A stretch of DNA of 64,000 nucleotides, taken from positions 315,001 to 379,000 of the forward strand of contig NC_091662.1 in the NCBI RefSeq assembly GCF_042453785.1. The letters run 5' to 3'. The notes under the pieces are model-generated. The model did not search any database and was not told the origin of the DNA. It saw nothing but the letters and a program-made list of their open reading frames with translations. The position numbers were made by a program, and so were the translations under genes. This stretch comes from Malus domestica. Its lineage: Eukaryota; Streptophyta; Magnoliopsida; Rosales; Rosaceae. Positions within the stretch are counted from its first letter, which is position 1. Each line of letters begins with the position of its first letter. Of the stretch, positions 48,980 to 59,776 are shown piece after piece.

Positions 48980-49823
48980 TGTGCTGTGCTTTGTTGTAGG
49001 AAAAGAATGTACTTGTTTGTGTTCAGAGAGAGAGAGAGAGAGAGAGAGAAGAGTAAGAGAGAGGAAAAGAGTCTACATGGTGGTGGTGATGGCGGTGGTG
49101 GGTGTGAGCGGAAGAAACAAAAAAGAATGGTAGTTGTGCAGATTTCAGGCCATTACAGTGACCATCTACTCCTTTTAGATTTCACGTATGGACAAAGAGA
49201 GAGAGAGAGAGAGATGCACAGTAAGAAAAGTGGTGGGTGATAATTCTGAGCATGTGAACTTAGAGAAGGAAGAAAGGTGAAGATGATATCTTGCAGTGGG
49301 AGCGGGAGAGAGGAGAGATAGAGAGAGGTGTTAAAATTTGTGACAGACAGAATGCTGTGTTTTTATTGGGATATGGAGTTTTGTTTTGCTTGTGTCACTG
49401 TGTGAAAGATTCTTACAATTATCACACAACAACAAACACAGTTATGAGAGTACGGTGTAGGGTTCTCTCTTTTTTTCATTTCTTTTTTTTTTTTCATTTT
49501 TTATTTAAATAGTTAGGATTAATTCACTCTAACTTCTCATTTTAAATTTTTTATATAAATAAAAACAAAATAAAAAGTGTGATGAAAAAGAGAAAATAAA
49601 ACAATAACACGAGGACAAAGAATTTTACTCCGAAAATAATTCAGGGTTGCATTACCTATTTTACACATTGTCTAAGTGAAAGTTGGGAGCTTTCTTTATG
49701 GTAAAAATCAAAAGCTAAAATGTAAAGCTTTTCCTTTTATCTTCTTTTCACAGCTCAAACCTCAAAGTTGAGGGATTTTTTAGAATACTTCAAATTATCT
49801 TTTTCTTTTATATAGGAAATTTT
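48980..49823. other. Upstream region and leader of the formin gene
   Basis: GA microsatellites at about 49025-49049 and 49197-49213, then AT-rich sequence. No gene recognised. Confidence 0.5.
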
Positions 49824-50012
49824 GCTTCCCGTACCCTCTTATGTCCTCTTGTTTATGTGGTCACGGTTAAGTTACGTCAATATTTTATGTTACTATTCAT
49901 TTTTGTCTTATTATCTCAATAAAAAATAATAATATAAAATGTTAACATAGTTTAATCGTGATCACATAAAATAGAAGAACACGAAAACAAAGAGGACAGA
50001 CAATCCTTGTCC
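49824..50012. mobile_element. MITE with 9-bp target duplication (family A, copy 1)
   Basis: Flanked by perfect ggaaatttt duplications (49815-49823 and 50013-50021). Fold-back structure: gtggtcacggttaagttacg in the left arm pairs with the right-arm reverse complement gtgatcacgattaaactatg. Ends gcttcccgtaccctc / rc ggacaaggattgtctg. 189 bp, no ORF. Same family as 53110-53333 and 54435-54637; the 9-bp duplication is the mark of Mutator-like elements. Confidence 0.85.
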
Positions 50013-50199
50013 GGAAATTTTAACCCTAAAATCATCGAGAGTACAGAATACTACAGAGCAAGTAGAATTTTAGCAAAAGTCTAACAACTTGTGAAAAAGT
50101 TGTAAAAAATTTAGTTTGTTCTCCTACTCACTGATCACCGGTACCAAGGGTAAGTAAGAAAAATAGAAAGAAAAAGCCTGAAAAAAAGGTGTTAGGGGG

Positions 50200-50513
50200 T
50201 CCCACGGATTTTTAGTGCGTGGGGACGATTTTAAAGGAGTTGGATTATCTTCTTCTTTTTTTCATCTCTCTTCTCTTATTTGAACTACTACAATTAAATT
50301 GTTTCAATATTTTATATTAATATTTTTATAGAAAGAAAATTAAATGAAAAAGGTGATCCCACGGATTTTTAGTGCGTGGGGACGTTTTTAAAGGAGTCGG
50401 ATTATCTTCTTCTTTTTTTTCATCTCTCTCCTCTTATTTGAACTGCTACGATTAAATTGTTTCAACATTTTATATTAATATTTTTATAGAAAGAAAATTA
50501 AATGAAAAAGGTG
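50200..50513. repeat. Two tandem copies of a 157-bp unit
   Basis: 50200-50356 and 50357-50513 share tcccacggatttttagtgcg, ttaaaggagt(t/c)ggattatc and ttttatagaaagaaaatta, differing by a handful of bases. A recent local duplication; no coding content. Confidence 0.9.
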
Positions 50514-50559
50514 AAAAAAGGGGAGGGAATGGGAGGAGAATAGGAGATGAGAGGAATGC

Positions 50560-50770
50560 GGATCATCTTTGTGAGGATCCTGAGATCTTTCAATCATATA
50601 TGTTCATCGTATATTGTACGGTCAAATATCATTGTAAATCTTTTTATTTAAAATTAAATATAAATAGTATCTGACAAAAACTGATCATACGATGTATGAT
50701 AAACGATTGTGATTAAAGAATTCTTGAAATCTTCACAAAGAAGATCTGGAGATGATCCTCATACGATGAG
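50560..50770. mobile_element. MITE of the 'ctttgtgaggatc' family (best preserved copy)
   Basis: The left end ggatcatctttgtgaggatc and the right end (reverse complement gatcttctttgtgaagattt) form imperfect inverted repeats of 60-80 bp. Arms carry gttcatcgtatattgtacgg and the reverse-complement partner tttatcatacatcgtatgat. About 210 bp, no ORF. Confidence 0.65.
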
Positions 50771-52216
50771 AATTTCATTAGGTGCTGCCTAGAGGCTAGC
50801 TAGTACATATGCTAGGTAAATTAAATTTTCGGATAAATTTTTAAAATATGATATGTCATCAATATAAAATAAGTACACTAATCAACACTTAAATAAAGAT
50901 TGTTAACCTTTTGTTATTGAACTTCTTTAAATCATTTGATCTGATTGTCAAATATAGGTTGAGGGTATGTGAGAAGCAAAAATAAGTGTATAGATAACAC
51001 TACTCTATAAATAATAATTTAATTTTTAACAATCATATCATATAATTTATAAAATTTAATCTAAAAATTTAATCTTTTTACATTATACGGCGGCGTCTTT
51101 TGGTAGGAGAAGGCTGAGAGGCCTTTTGGTTTTTGAATATTCGATATTTTTTTGGCGTTACAAAAAGTCATTTTTATTCACGTTTGACCATAAAATAATG
51201 TCTCTTTTTCATATGGATTTGAAATGATTCTTGCATCACCGTGGAAATCTAATGATTACCAAAACTTTTCTTTTATAAATCTACCTTTGATGATAGCTTA
51301 ATCAGGCTTTACACTATCTAATTTTTATCGAGAAATCAAATAAATCATCAAGTGTAGTGGGGTCCTATCTTTGTTTAAACTTTAAAGTAGAGAAATGCTT
51401 AAAATACAGTTTGTTACACTGTGTGTTATAATACAATTAGTTGTAAAAAAAATTAATCAATTATATTATTGTATTTAATGTACCGGACCGAGTGCTAGAC
51501 ACACTGATAAATCTCTCGTTTAAAGAGTATTACGCAATTAAAATCTTCTTTGCTAATGTATCTTTGATACCATCCTAAAATAAAACAAAAATAGAAGGTT
51601 ACGGGAAAAATTAAAAGCTTTTGGTGGCCTTCACAGTTTGGTATGGATGGACTCTGGTTTGTAATTGGACCATCCGGTATAGAGCCCCATATAAAGCCCT
51701 TCATTGGAGATGCTCTTAGCTATATATATTTTCGCCATAACACCAACAGCCTATACATACATTAATAAGATTTAACATACACTTTATTTTGTCTTGAAAT
51801 ACATATAGAATCATATTTGGCTACTCAAAGATGAGTAGGAACTCCTACTCAAAATTTGTAGTGTTTTAATCATAGAGCTTTGTGTTTATGATAAGAACCG
51901 TTCATACTATGAATCACATTGTAAAGATCATCTCTGAAAAAAAAAATTAAAACTAAGGTCGTTTAGTGAATCTATTGTAACAAATACATAAACGGTTAGT
52001 AATGCTTTTACCAATTCCGTTCATTTGTTTTTAAACAATTTGATGACTAAACGAGTTTAGTTTTAATTTTTTATTTTTTTGCAGAGCGATATTTATAGGG
52101 TGATTTATAATATGAACGGTTCTGATTATGAACACAAAATTTTATAAATTGACAACAAACAATTTTAAAATTTTTTGAATAGAAGTTCCTAATCATTTGT
52201 AAGTAACCAAATATTG

Positions 52217-52217
<1 letters not shown>
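50771..52217. other. Gene-free AT-rich region
   Basis: No recognisable gene. A fold-back pair at about 51830-52200 ('taggaactcctactcaaaat' at the left; the reverse complement of 'gaagttcctaatcattt' at the right, with shared 'aaaggaacggttc'-like arms around 51895 and 52120) may be another degraded MITE. Confidence 0.4.

Positions 52218-52219
<2 letters not shown>

Positions 52220-52271
<52 letters not shown>
52220..52271. repeat. (TA)n microsatellite
   Basis: About 25 uninterrupted TA units. Confidence 0.95.
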
Positions 52272-52274
<3 letters not shown>

Positions 52275-52517
52275 TCCGATGATATACGTTTTTATAATGT
52301 ATTTTAACAATCTGAATGTTTATAGAATACTACACCTTCATTGTGGGAGGAAAAATGAGGATGCACATTGTATTTCTTCTCACTTACAATAATATATATG
52401 TATGTAAGCTTCGCGTACAACAATATATGTATGCATGCATGCACACGCATTGTGTTCGTGCATGCACAGATGCACAGGATAACCTATATATATATGCATG
52501 CAAAGGAAGGGGAGAGG

Positions 52518-53091
52518 TGTTGATAAAAAAAAAAATTAGAGTACACAACTTTAACACAGATGTTGGAGAGACAACACAAGTAAATAAATTACTTGTATTA
52601 CACACACAAAAATATTACAACACAACAACTCTCAAGGACACAACTTAGAAGTTATGACACTCACTCACTTGCTAGAGGCAAACTTTAGACCACTCACACT
52701 CCTACAAGACTACTCTTGCTTATGACTTTCTTACTTAGCTCTCTCTTGACTCTTACTTGTTCTTGATTGGTTGATACAAATGGTGTGGATGCCTTCTTCT
52801 TTTATAGGCATGGATGAAACCTTGGAGAAGCATGGAAATATCATACTAGAGATATCTAGATAATTCCATTACATTCCTTAGCTAAAATTATCTACACTAA
52901 TATTGTATTTTGGTGGAATCCTCACAATTATTCTAGACTCTTCCACTAACTTGAACTTTGCTAGAATTCTCTAGCATGTGCATGGATCTTTCTTTGTACA
53001 TGGATTGGATCCATTATCTTAGGGCTCTTTGGGCTGGTGTTGTACTTTTTTTTTTTTTTTTGGGAAACTGGATGGTGTTGTACTTTTAACA
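52518..53091 (-). mobile_element. Solo LTR (fossil), 574 bp, minus orientation
   Basis: Ends TGTTGATAAAA and TTTTAACA (TG...CA) with the perfect 5-bp duplication agagg on both sides (52513-52517 and 53092-53096). Read on the minus strand it has a TATA-type box (cctataaaag, about 52797-52806) at a position fitting an LTR promoter. No internal domain. Family not assigned. The intact duplication argues against great age. Confidence 0.75.
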
Positions 53092-53109
53092 AGAGGGGGA
53101 TATATATAG

Positions 53110-53333
53110 GGACAAAGATTGTCTGCCCTCCCACTTAAGATGCCCTTCTGTGCCCTTATGTTTGTGTAGTCATGATTAAGTCACGTCAATATTTTATATT
53201 ACTATTTATTTTTATCTTATTATCTCTATAAAAAAAATATATATATAAAATGTTTACGTGACTTAACTGTGACCACACAAAACAGAAAAGCACGAGGGGG
53301 CACTAGAAGTGGGAGGGTAGACAATCCTTGTCC
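53110..53333. mobile_element. MITE with 9-bp target duplication (family A, copy 2)
   Basis: Flanked by perfect tatatatag duplications (53101-53109 and 53334-53342). Ends ggacaaagattgtctgccct / rc ggacaaggattgtctaccct; arms of about 95 bp containing attaagtcacgtcaatattt and its inverted partner. 224 bp, no ORF. Confidence 0.9.
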
Positions 53334-53355
53334 TATATATAGTCGCCATCCCTTC

Positions 53356-53357
<2 letters not shown>

Positions 53358-53414
<57 letters not shown>
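53358..53414. repeat. (TA)n microsatellite
   Basis: About 28 TA units directly downstream of the family A MITE copy 2. Confidence 0.95.
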
Positions 53415-53417
<3 letters not shown>

Positions 53418-54033
53418 ATGTCATGCTCATCGTCATGAGTCCATGACATTGAGTTCCACTAAAAGAAAATATAATAACACGTAAAACCCTAATTAAATTT
53501 GTCAACATGCTTTTCAAAAGCATGACAGAAAACGACTCTTCCACCACCGCCACCACCACCATGCAATGCATAAGTTAACCAAGTCGTTTTCCATGCGAAT
53601 TCAAATTCAAATACCTCAAAAAGTTTCGTCAAAACCAAATATATTTTCCGGTATGGCCGCAACACACTGAAACATCACACAGAGAAAGAAACAAAACAAA
53701 ATCCAATCCCAGCAAACAAAATAACAAGAAAACAAATTAACAATCTTGTACTTCTTTGACGCATGCACTCATAATTCTGGTACTACATCATCGTCACGAT
53801 GATTTATCCCATATATTACCCAAATCACAGCAAACGATCTAATGAAAAGAAAGGATTTACATATCATAAGCATAAAAGGACTTACATGTCATAAGTATAT
53901 TATTAGCGAAACGTTCGTTGTAAAATAATATATATTAGTCTTTTCATATATCGTTGTATGATTACCCTTGTAATTAAGTTAATCTCGTCATTAAAACATC
54001 GGGATTTTGGAGATACGACAAAAGATAAGTCTT

Positions 54034-54064
<31 letters not shown>

Positions 54065-54425
54065 GTATGTATGTATGTAGAGTGTGCGAGTGCATGCATG
54101 GCACAGTGCAAACCCGTGGTTCACGCATTGACAATTTGGCCAACCTGTGCATTAACAAGGACCTCCTTTACCTCGCAGTCTCACGGACGTCCTGTCCTGA
54201 GAACCCCGTAACGCGTCGTTTTTAGGAGCTCGTGCCCTGTCTCTCTGTGGAGAGAGTCTGCCGTACCACGCACAAACTGATAAAGATGATTATTCTCCCG
54301 CTGCTGTAAAACTGTCAACATATGTTAACTTTGCTTGCTCCCAAATTCCCAATACAATCTCCTTCTCCTTCACCCTCTCTTACAGAAAATGTCAAATTTC
54401 ACCGTGTAACAGTGATAACAGTGAT
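53415..54425. other. Gene-free region
   Basis: AT-rich. Contains a short gtatat/gtatgtat run (54035-54080) and CCACCG repeats (53541-53562). No gene recognised. Confidence 0.5.
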
Positions 54426-54434
54426 ATCTTGTAT

Positions 54435-54637
54435 GGAGGCAGATTGTCTGCTCTCTCTTTCTCATGTCCTTCTCATCTTATCTTATTTGTCGATTACAGT
54501 TAAATCACGTCAACATTTTATATTAATTTTTTAATAAAGATAATAAAATAAAAAGTAATATGAATATAAAATATTGACGTGGCTTAACCGTTACCACACA
54601 AATAAGAGAGGATGGGTAGGGCAGACAATCTGCCTCC
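54435..54637. mobile_element. MITE with 9-bp target duplication (family A, copy 3)
   Basis: Flanked by perfect atcttgtat duplications (54426-54434 and 54638-54646). Perfect 17-bp inverted ends GGAGGCAGATTGTCTGC. Arms contain tcacgtcaacattttatatt and its partner. 203 bp, no ORF; the cleanest of the three copies. Confidence 0.92.
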
Positions 54638-54808
54638 ATCTTGTATTAATATTTCTCTTGTCACGTCAAAAACAAGGTTTCATGTTAAAATTTCTTGATA
54701 TCTCATCATTGTCTTGTGTATGTATTTTACTTTACCACAAAACAAAGTGCCGACACATCGATCGAACAAGTGCAGAATAATGCTATTCATATCATATTTT
54801 TGTACCAT

Positions 54809-55530
54809 ATTTCTATACAGCCTTAGGTGATGGACATCCACATCATTCAAATTAATCAGATTTTTAAATTTAGTTCAACATTATTTAATAAAGTAATAAT
54901 TAGGAAATGTTAGTTAATTAAATGATAATTGTGGTATATGAAGAGTCTTTCTCCTTCATTCCCCTCTCCTGAATGGTTGCTACTTCTCTTAAATTTGTAG
55001 CTGGGTTTCCCCAACTAAAGAAACCACAAAACCCAATGCTTCTTTGCTCCCCCAATCAAGTATCCACCGTTTCGACTTTGCTCCAATGGCGGCTATCACC
55101 GCCACCCCAGCTGGGTTTTGAAAATTTTCATCATTTGGTGTGCTATTTTCTACAATTTTGTTCTCTCATTTGAATCTCTGTTGAAAAATTTGCAAAACCC
55201 AACAAATCTCAAGCCTTTCTATACCTAATGAAATTTGCGTTTACAAAGTTTCATGATTCGGTGTGCTTGTTTTGCATGTTTTGTTCTTTCATTTGAATCT
55301 CTGTTAAAAAACTTGCAAAACCCACCAAACTCATGGTTTTATGCCCAATGAAAAATTTGCAAAACCCAAGGGAAGGAAGTAGTAAAACTTCTCGTATATC
55401 ACAAACATCGTATAATTAAATAGTTTTTCTTAATTATTGGCTTATTAAATAATGAATTAAATTAAAAAAATATAATTAATTCAAATTGATGTGGCTATCC
55501 ACATCATATCACCTAAGATGGTATGGAAAT
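54809..55530. mobile_element. Non-autonomous DNA element with ~110-bp inverted arms
   Basis: The left arm (atttctatacagccttaggt, acatccacatcattcaaatt) matches the reverse complement of the right arm (atttccataccatcttaggt, ccacatcaatttgaattaat). The interior of about 500 bp holds a short coding-like segment (54973-55120) and two direct copies of a ~110-bp stretch starting aaaattttcatcatttggtg and caaagtttcatgattcggtg. No transposase. The filling could be a captured plant-gene piece. Confidence 0.6.
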
Positions 55531-55532
55531 GT

Positions 55533-55955
55533 TGTCACATCTCGACTTCGCCGTAGCATAATATTGTCTGTTTTAGACCATGCCTTCGCGGATTTGTTCC
55601 TGGGCAAGAAAACCTCACTACCAAAAACGCTTCATGCTAGGAAGAGTGGGGCATGTACATATAAGGCTAGGGACTAACCCTCACCCCGCCGATGTGGGAT
55701 ACTACAATCCATCCCCCTTAGGGAGACCGACGTCCTCGTCGGCACATCCGAATGGATGGTGAGTCTGGCTCTGATATCAAGCTGTCACATCCCGATTCTA
55801 CCGTAGCACGATATTGTCTGCTTTGGGCCACACCCTCACGAATTTGTTCTTGGGCAAGAGAACCTCACTACCAAAATGTGTCATGCTAGGAAGAGAGAGG
55901 CATATACATATAAGGCTAGGGACCAACCCTCACCTCGCCGATGTGGGATACTACA
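55533..55955 (-). mobile_element. TRIM-like miniature LTR element (fossil), both LTRs present
   Basis: Two direct repeats of 174 bp (55533-55706) and 173 bp (55783-55955), each beginning TGTCACATC and ending ATACTACA. The 76-bp interior contains gctctgatatcaa next to the right-hand copy; on the minus strand this reads as a primer-binding site complementary to initiator tRNA-Met, placing the 5' LTR at the right. No coding region, typical of TRIMs. The LTRs differ at a fair number of sites, so the insertion is old. No matching target duplication was found. Confidence 0.75.
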
Positions 55956-58660
55956 CTTCGAGTCATTCTAGTCGAACCAAATGTTTCCTAAAATAAATTA
56001 GAATTCCGAAGATTTTCAACACATAAAAAACAGTTGGGACCTGCTATTAGTTTATATTATTTTTTCTATTTTTAACCTTTAAAAATGAATAAAAATAGTT
56101 TTGGGACCTAATATATGGTTGGATCACATCCAAATGTCTTGTAACATCTTCCTTAGCTCGCATGCAAAATATTTTATAAAACTAAAAATTTCAAAAATTT
56201 TCATGAAAACTGTGAGTTATAAACCTCATTTTAAAACCGATATTGGAAACTTTTACAAAATTTATTATAAGCGAAAATTCAAGTTATTCTCGTTGCACCA
56301 CATGTTTCCTAAAATTAATGTAGGACATTCTAAAGATTTTCGACATATAAAACAATATTTGGGGGGCTCACTATTAGTTTATATTAATTTTCTATTTTAA
56401 AAATCAATAAAAAATAGTTTTGGGACCTAATAAATGGTAGAATCACATCCAAAGGTCTTGCCATATTTTCCTTAGCTTCCATACAAAATATTTCTTAAAA
56501 CTAAAAATATCAAATTTTCACCAAAAATTGAAAGTTATAGCCCACATTTTCAAATCAATTTTGAAAATTTTTACAAGATTCATTGTAAGTTAAATTCGAG
56601 TCATTCTCATTGCACCCACATGTTTCCTAAAATTAATATAGGACATTTTGAAGATTTTCGACAAATAAATAAAATATTTGCACTATTAGTTTATATTATT
56701 TTTTATTTTCAATTTTAAAAATCCTTAGAAAATAATGGTAAGAGTCCAAAGGTCTTGGAATATTTCCCTTAGCTCCCATGCAAAATATTTCCTAAAATTA
56801 AAAATTTCAAAAATTTTCACAAAAACCGTGAGTTATATACCCACGTTTTCAAATCAATTTTGATAATCTTTACAAGATTTATTATTAGTGAGAATTCGAG
56901 TCGTTCTTGTCGCATCCTAAAATTAATCTAAGACGTTCTGAAGATTTTCGATACATAAAAAAAAAAAAAAAACTTTAGGGCCGACTTTTAGTTTATATTA
57001 TTCTTCTAATTTTATAATCTAAAAATAAATAAATAATAGTTTAGGACCTAATAAATGGTAGGATCATATCCAAAGATCTTGCAACATTTTCCTTAGCTCT
57101 CATGCAAAGTATTTCCTAAACCCAAAAATTTCAATTTTTTTTTTCACAAAAACTGTGAGTTATAACCCACATTTACAAATCGATGTTGAGATTTTTTAAA
57201 AGATTAATTATAAGCAAAAATTTGAGTAGTTGTTGTCGCTCCACATGTTTCTTCAAATTAATATAGGACATTCCAAAGATTTTCTGTCACATCCCGGCCC
57301 GGGGCGGACCACTTCCCGGGCCCGCTCCACCACTGTAGCACGATATTGTTCGCTTTGGGCTTACCACGCCTTACGGTTTTGTTTCTGGGAACTCACGAGC
57401 AACTTCCCAATGGATCACCCATCCTTGGGCGAAGACCCTGCAGTTGGTCCTGTACGGTTAATTCCAAAATTGCTTCCTTTAATTCCATAACATTAGGTAT
57501 AAACACCTTGTTCTCTTGCATAAGCTTGCCATCTGATTCTCTAACTCTGAGGTCTTTCTTTTTCCCATTATATTGATGCATCCATATTCTGTTTTTGACA
57601 TTATGACATGGCATACTTTCTGGTTTTGATAAAGAATGATGATTTGAGATATTTGAAGGTATATGCTATTATGTTATTTTCTGGGAAAGTATACAGGTTT
57701 TACAGTGAGAGGTTAGAAATGTTGTTAAATGAAATGTTTTCGAAAAACTTTGTTTTACTGACCCACTCAACTTTGTTTTGCGCCCCTCCAGGTTCTAGAT
57801 AGCAGAGCTTTGGTGGCCACGAGGAATCCAACGGTGTTCTGACAGAATTCACAAAACTAGGACTCACCCTCGGGTGTTTCATCTTAGTAATTGTATTTTT
57901 AAAGCTTCCGAACTGTGTAAATGGTTACGTCACTCTCACGTGACGGCCAGCATGCCCTCATTCGGGACGGGGTGTGTCATTTTCGACACAAAACAAATAT
58001 TTGGGGGGCATACTATTACTTTATATTATTATTTTTCCTATTTTTCAAATTTAAAAATCAATAAAAAAGTATTTTCAGGACCTAATAAATGGTAGGATCA
58101 TATTGAAAGGTTTTGCAACATTTTCCTTAGCTACCAAACTAAATATTTCTTAAAACTAAAATTTTCAATTTTGTTCACAAAAATTGTGAGTTATAACCTA
58201 TGTTTTCAAATCAACTTTGAAAATTTTTACAAGATTAATTATAAGCGAAAGTTTGAGCCATTCTCATCGCATTATATGTTTCTTAAAATTAATCTAAGAC
58301 ATTCGGAAGATTTTCGACACGTAAAAAAATATTTGGCACCCTCTATTACTTTATATTATTGTTTTATTTTTCAACTTTAAAAATTAAAAAAAAAATTCGA
58401 GACTTAATAAATGGTTAGGATAGCATCAAAATGTCTTGCAACATTTTCCTTAGCTACAACACAAAATATTATTTAAAATTTAAAATTTAAAATTTTTTTC
58501 ACAAAACCTGTGAGTTATAACTCATGTTTTCAAATTAACATTTTTACAAAATAAACTATAAGAGTCATTTTCGTCACACCACATATTTCTTAAAATAAAT
58601 TTAGGTCATTCTAAAAAATTATTTACACATAAAAAAAAATTGGAGGCCCACTATTAACTG
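55956..58660. repeat. Tandem array, ~320-bp period, about eight units
   Basis: The landmark gattttcNacacataaa recurs at 56011, 56335, 56653, 56943, 57278/57980 (one unit split by an insertion), 58309 and, degraded, 58614. Each unit also has ctattagtttatatta, gggacctaataaatggta, ttccttagctNNcatgcaaa and gtgagttataNcccac. Period 290-335 bp, with strong divergence between units. A local satellite-like array, no coding content. Confidence 0.85.
57285..57979. mobile_element. LTR-type insertion (fossil) inside the tandem array
   Basis: Starts TGTCACATCCCGGCCC and ends GGGACGGGGTGTGTCA, with the perfect 5-bp duplication ttttc on both sides (57280-57284 and 57980-57984). The left ~150 bp resembles the start of 5S-related TRIM LTRs (Cassandra-like); the segment cccaatggatcacccatcc (57407-57425) reads, on the minus strand, like the 3' control region of 5S rRNA. 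The right part resembles the end of a longer LTR. Composite or solo LTR; family uncertain. Confidence 0.6.
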
Positions 58661-58762
58661 CTCAAGTCCAAACTGAAGACAGCCCATCAGGTTTCTTCGC
58701 ATTATGTACAGCCTGTTTAGAACCCAACTTGGCAAATACCAATTTTGCTGTCCACCTTTAAT

Positions 58763-58930
58763 TAAATTTTAAAAATAATACTAATGAAAATGGTTTGAAA
58801 ACTTTGAGTTTTAACGATAAGGGTAAAATAAAACGTAAAGTGAATAGTATCATGATTGATTTTTTAGTGTAAAAATGTGGTTTTTCGTTAAAGTGAACAG
58901 TACCAGAAACTTTTCGTTAAAGTTCCTAAT
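58763..58930. repeat. Short interspersed MITE-like repeat
   Basis: Contains actaatgaaaatggtttgaa, actttgagttttaacgataa, tagtgtaaaaatgtggtttt and two ttttcgttaaag blocks; an inverted relative lies in RPS24 intron 1 (14226-14355). No ORF. Confidence 0.65.
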
Positions 58931-59776
58931 TTTAAATTTATACTTGATACTCGGACACAATTAAGAATATATCAAAATTAAAAGAGGATCATAAAGCTTA
59001 TTTTCTTGCCAATGTCGTATCATCACAAGCATATTTAAATTCATGTAAGACATTTTAGAGAAGCATGGCCGATGAAGTATCGTTATGGCTAAGTTCTAAC
59101 CTCGCCAACTTTTTCATTTTTAATTTTTGTTTTCCATACTACAAATTTAATCAAGGGATGAGTTTTGGAGCAACGAAATATTGCTTTCCGTGTGACTAAA
59201 ATGTCACAAATTTGAGTCATGAAAACAATATCTTTGCAAAGTATGAATAAGACTACATGTTATCGTCATTCTCAGATTCTCGCAAAGCAAAAAATTGTGA
59301 GATGGCTTCCGCACTTTCAAATAAGTTATACATTTTCTTTATTTTAGACAAAAAAATGGCAGAGAGATCAAAATTTTAAATTATACTAGTATATACCCGC
59401 ACATAAAGTGTAGGTGAAATGTTATATTTTTGTTTAAAATTGAATAAGAGAGGAAGAGAGTGAGAGAACATAAAGTGGGAGGGCAGGATAGGTTTATTTT
59501 TAATTTTTTTTTAAATTAGAGATGTTAAAATTTGATGCTTTAAATAAAAAATAGAAAAATTTTGTTTTATAGAATTACATTATTGTCTTTAATTTTATTT
59601 TTGTGATAGAAAATTAAATAATATTTTCATCATTTTTTATTTTAAAAAAATTCTATTAATATGTAGTTTAAATTTAAATAAGATGATGTTTGAAAGTTCG
59701 ATAGCAGGAGGAGTTAGCATTATTCTTTGGAAAAAGCACGATGAGTCATCCGTCCTTGGTGTGTGTTTAATATTAT
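58931..59776. other. Gene-free AT-rich region
   Basis: No recognisable gene or clear repeat structure. Confidence 0.5.

Noticed and set aside
53263-53571. Ile-Tyr-repeat frame
   Set aside because: Translation of the TA microsatellite.
57285-57450. Genuine 5S rRNA gene
   Set aside because: Only a short antisense-oriented stretch is similar, within an LTR-type end; no full 5S gene.
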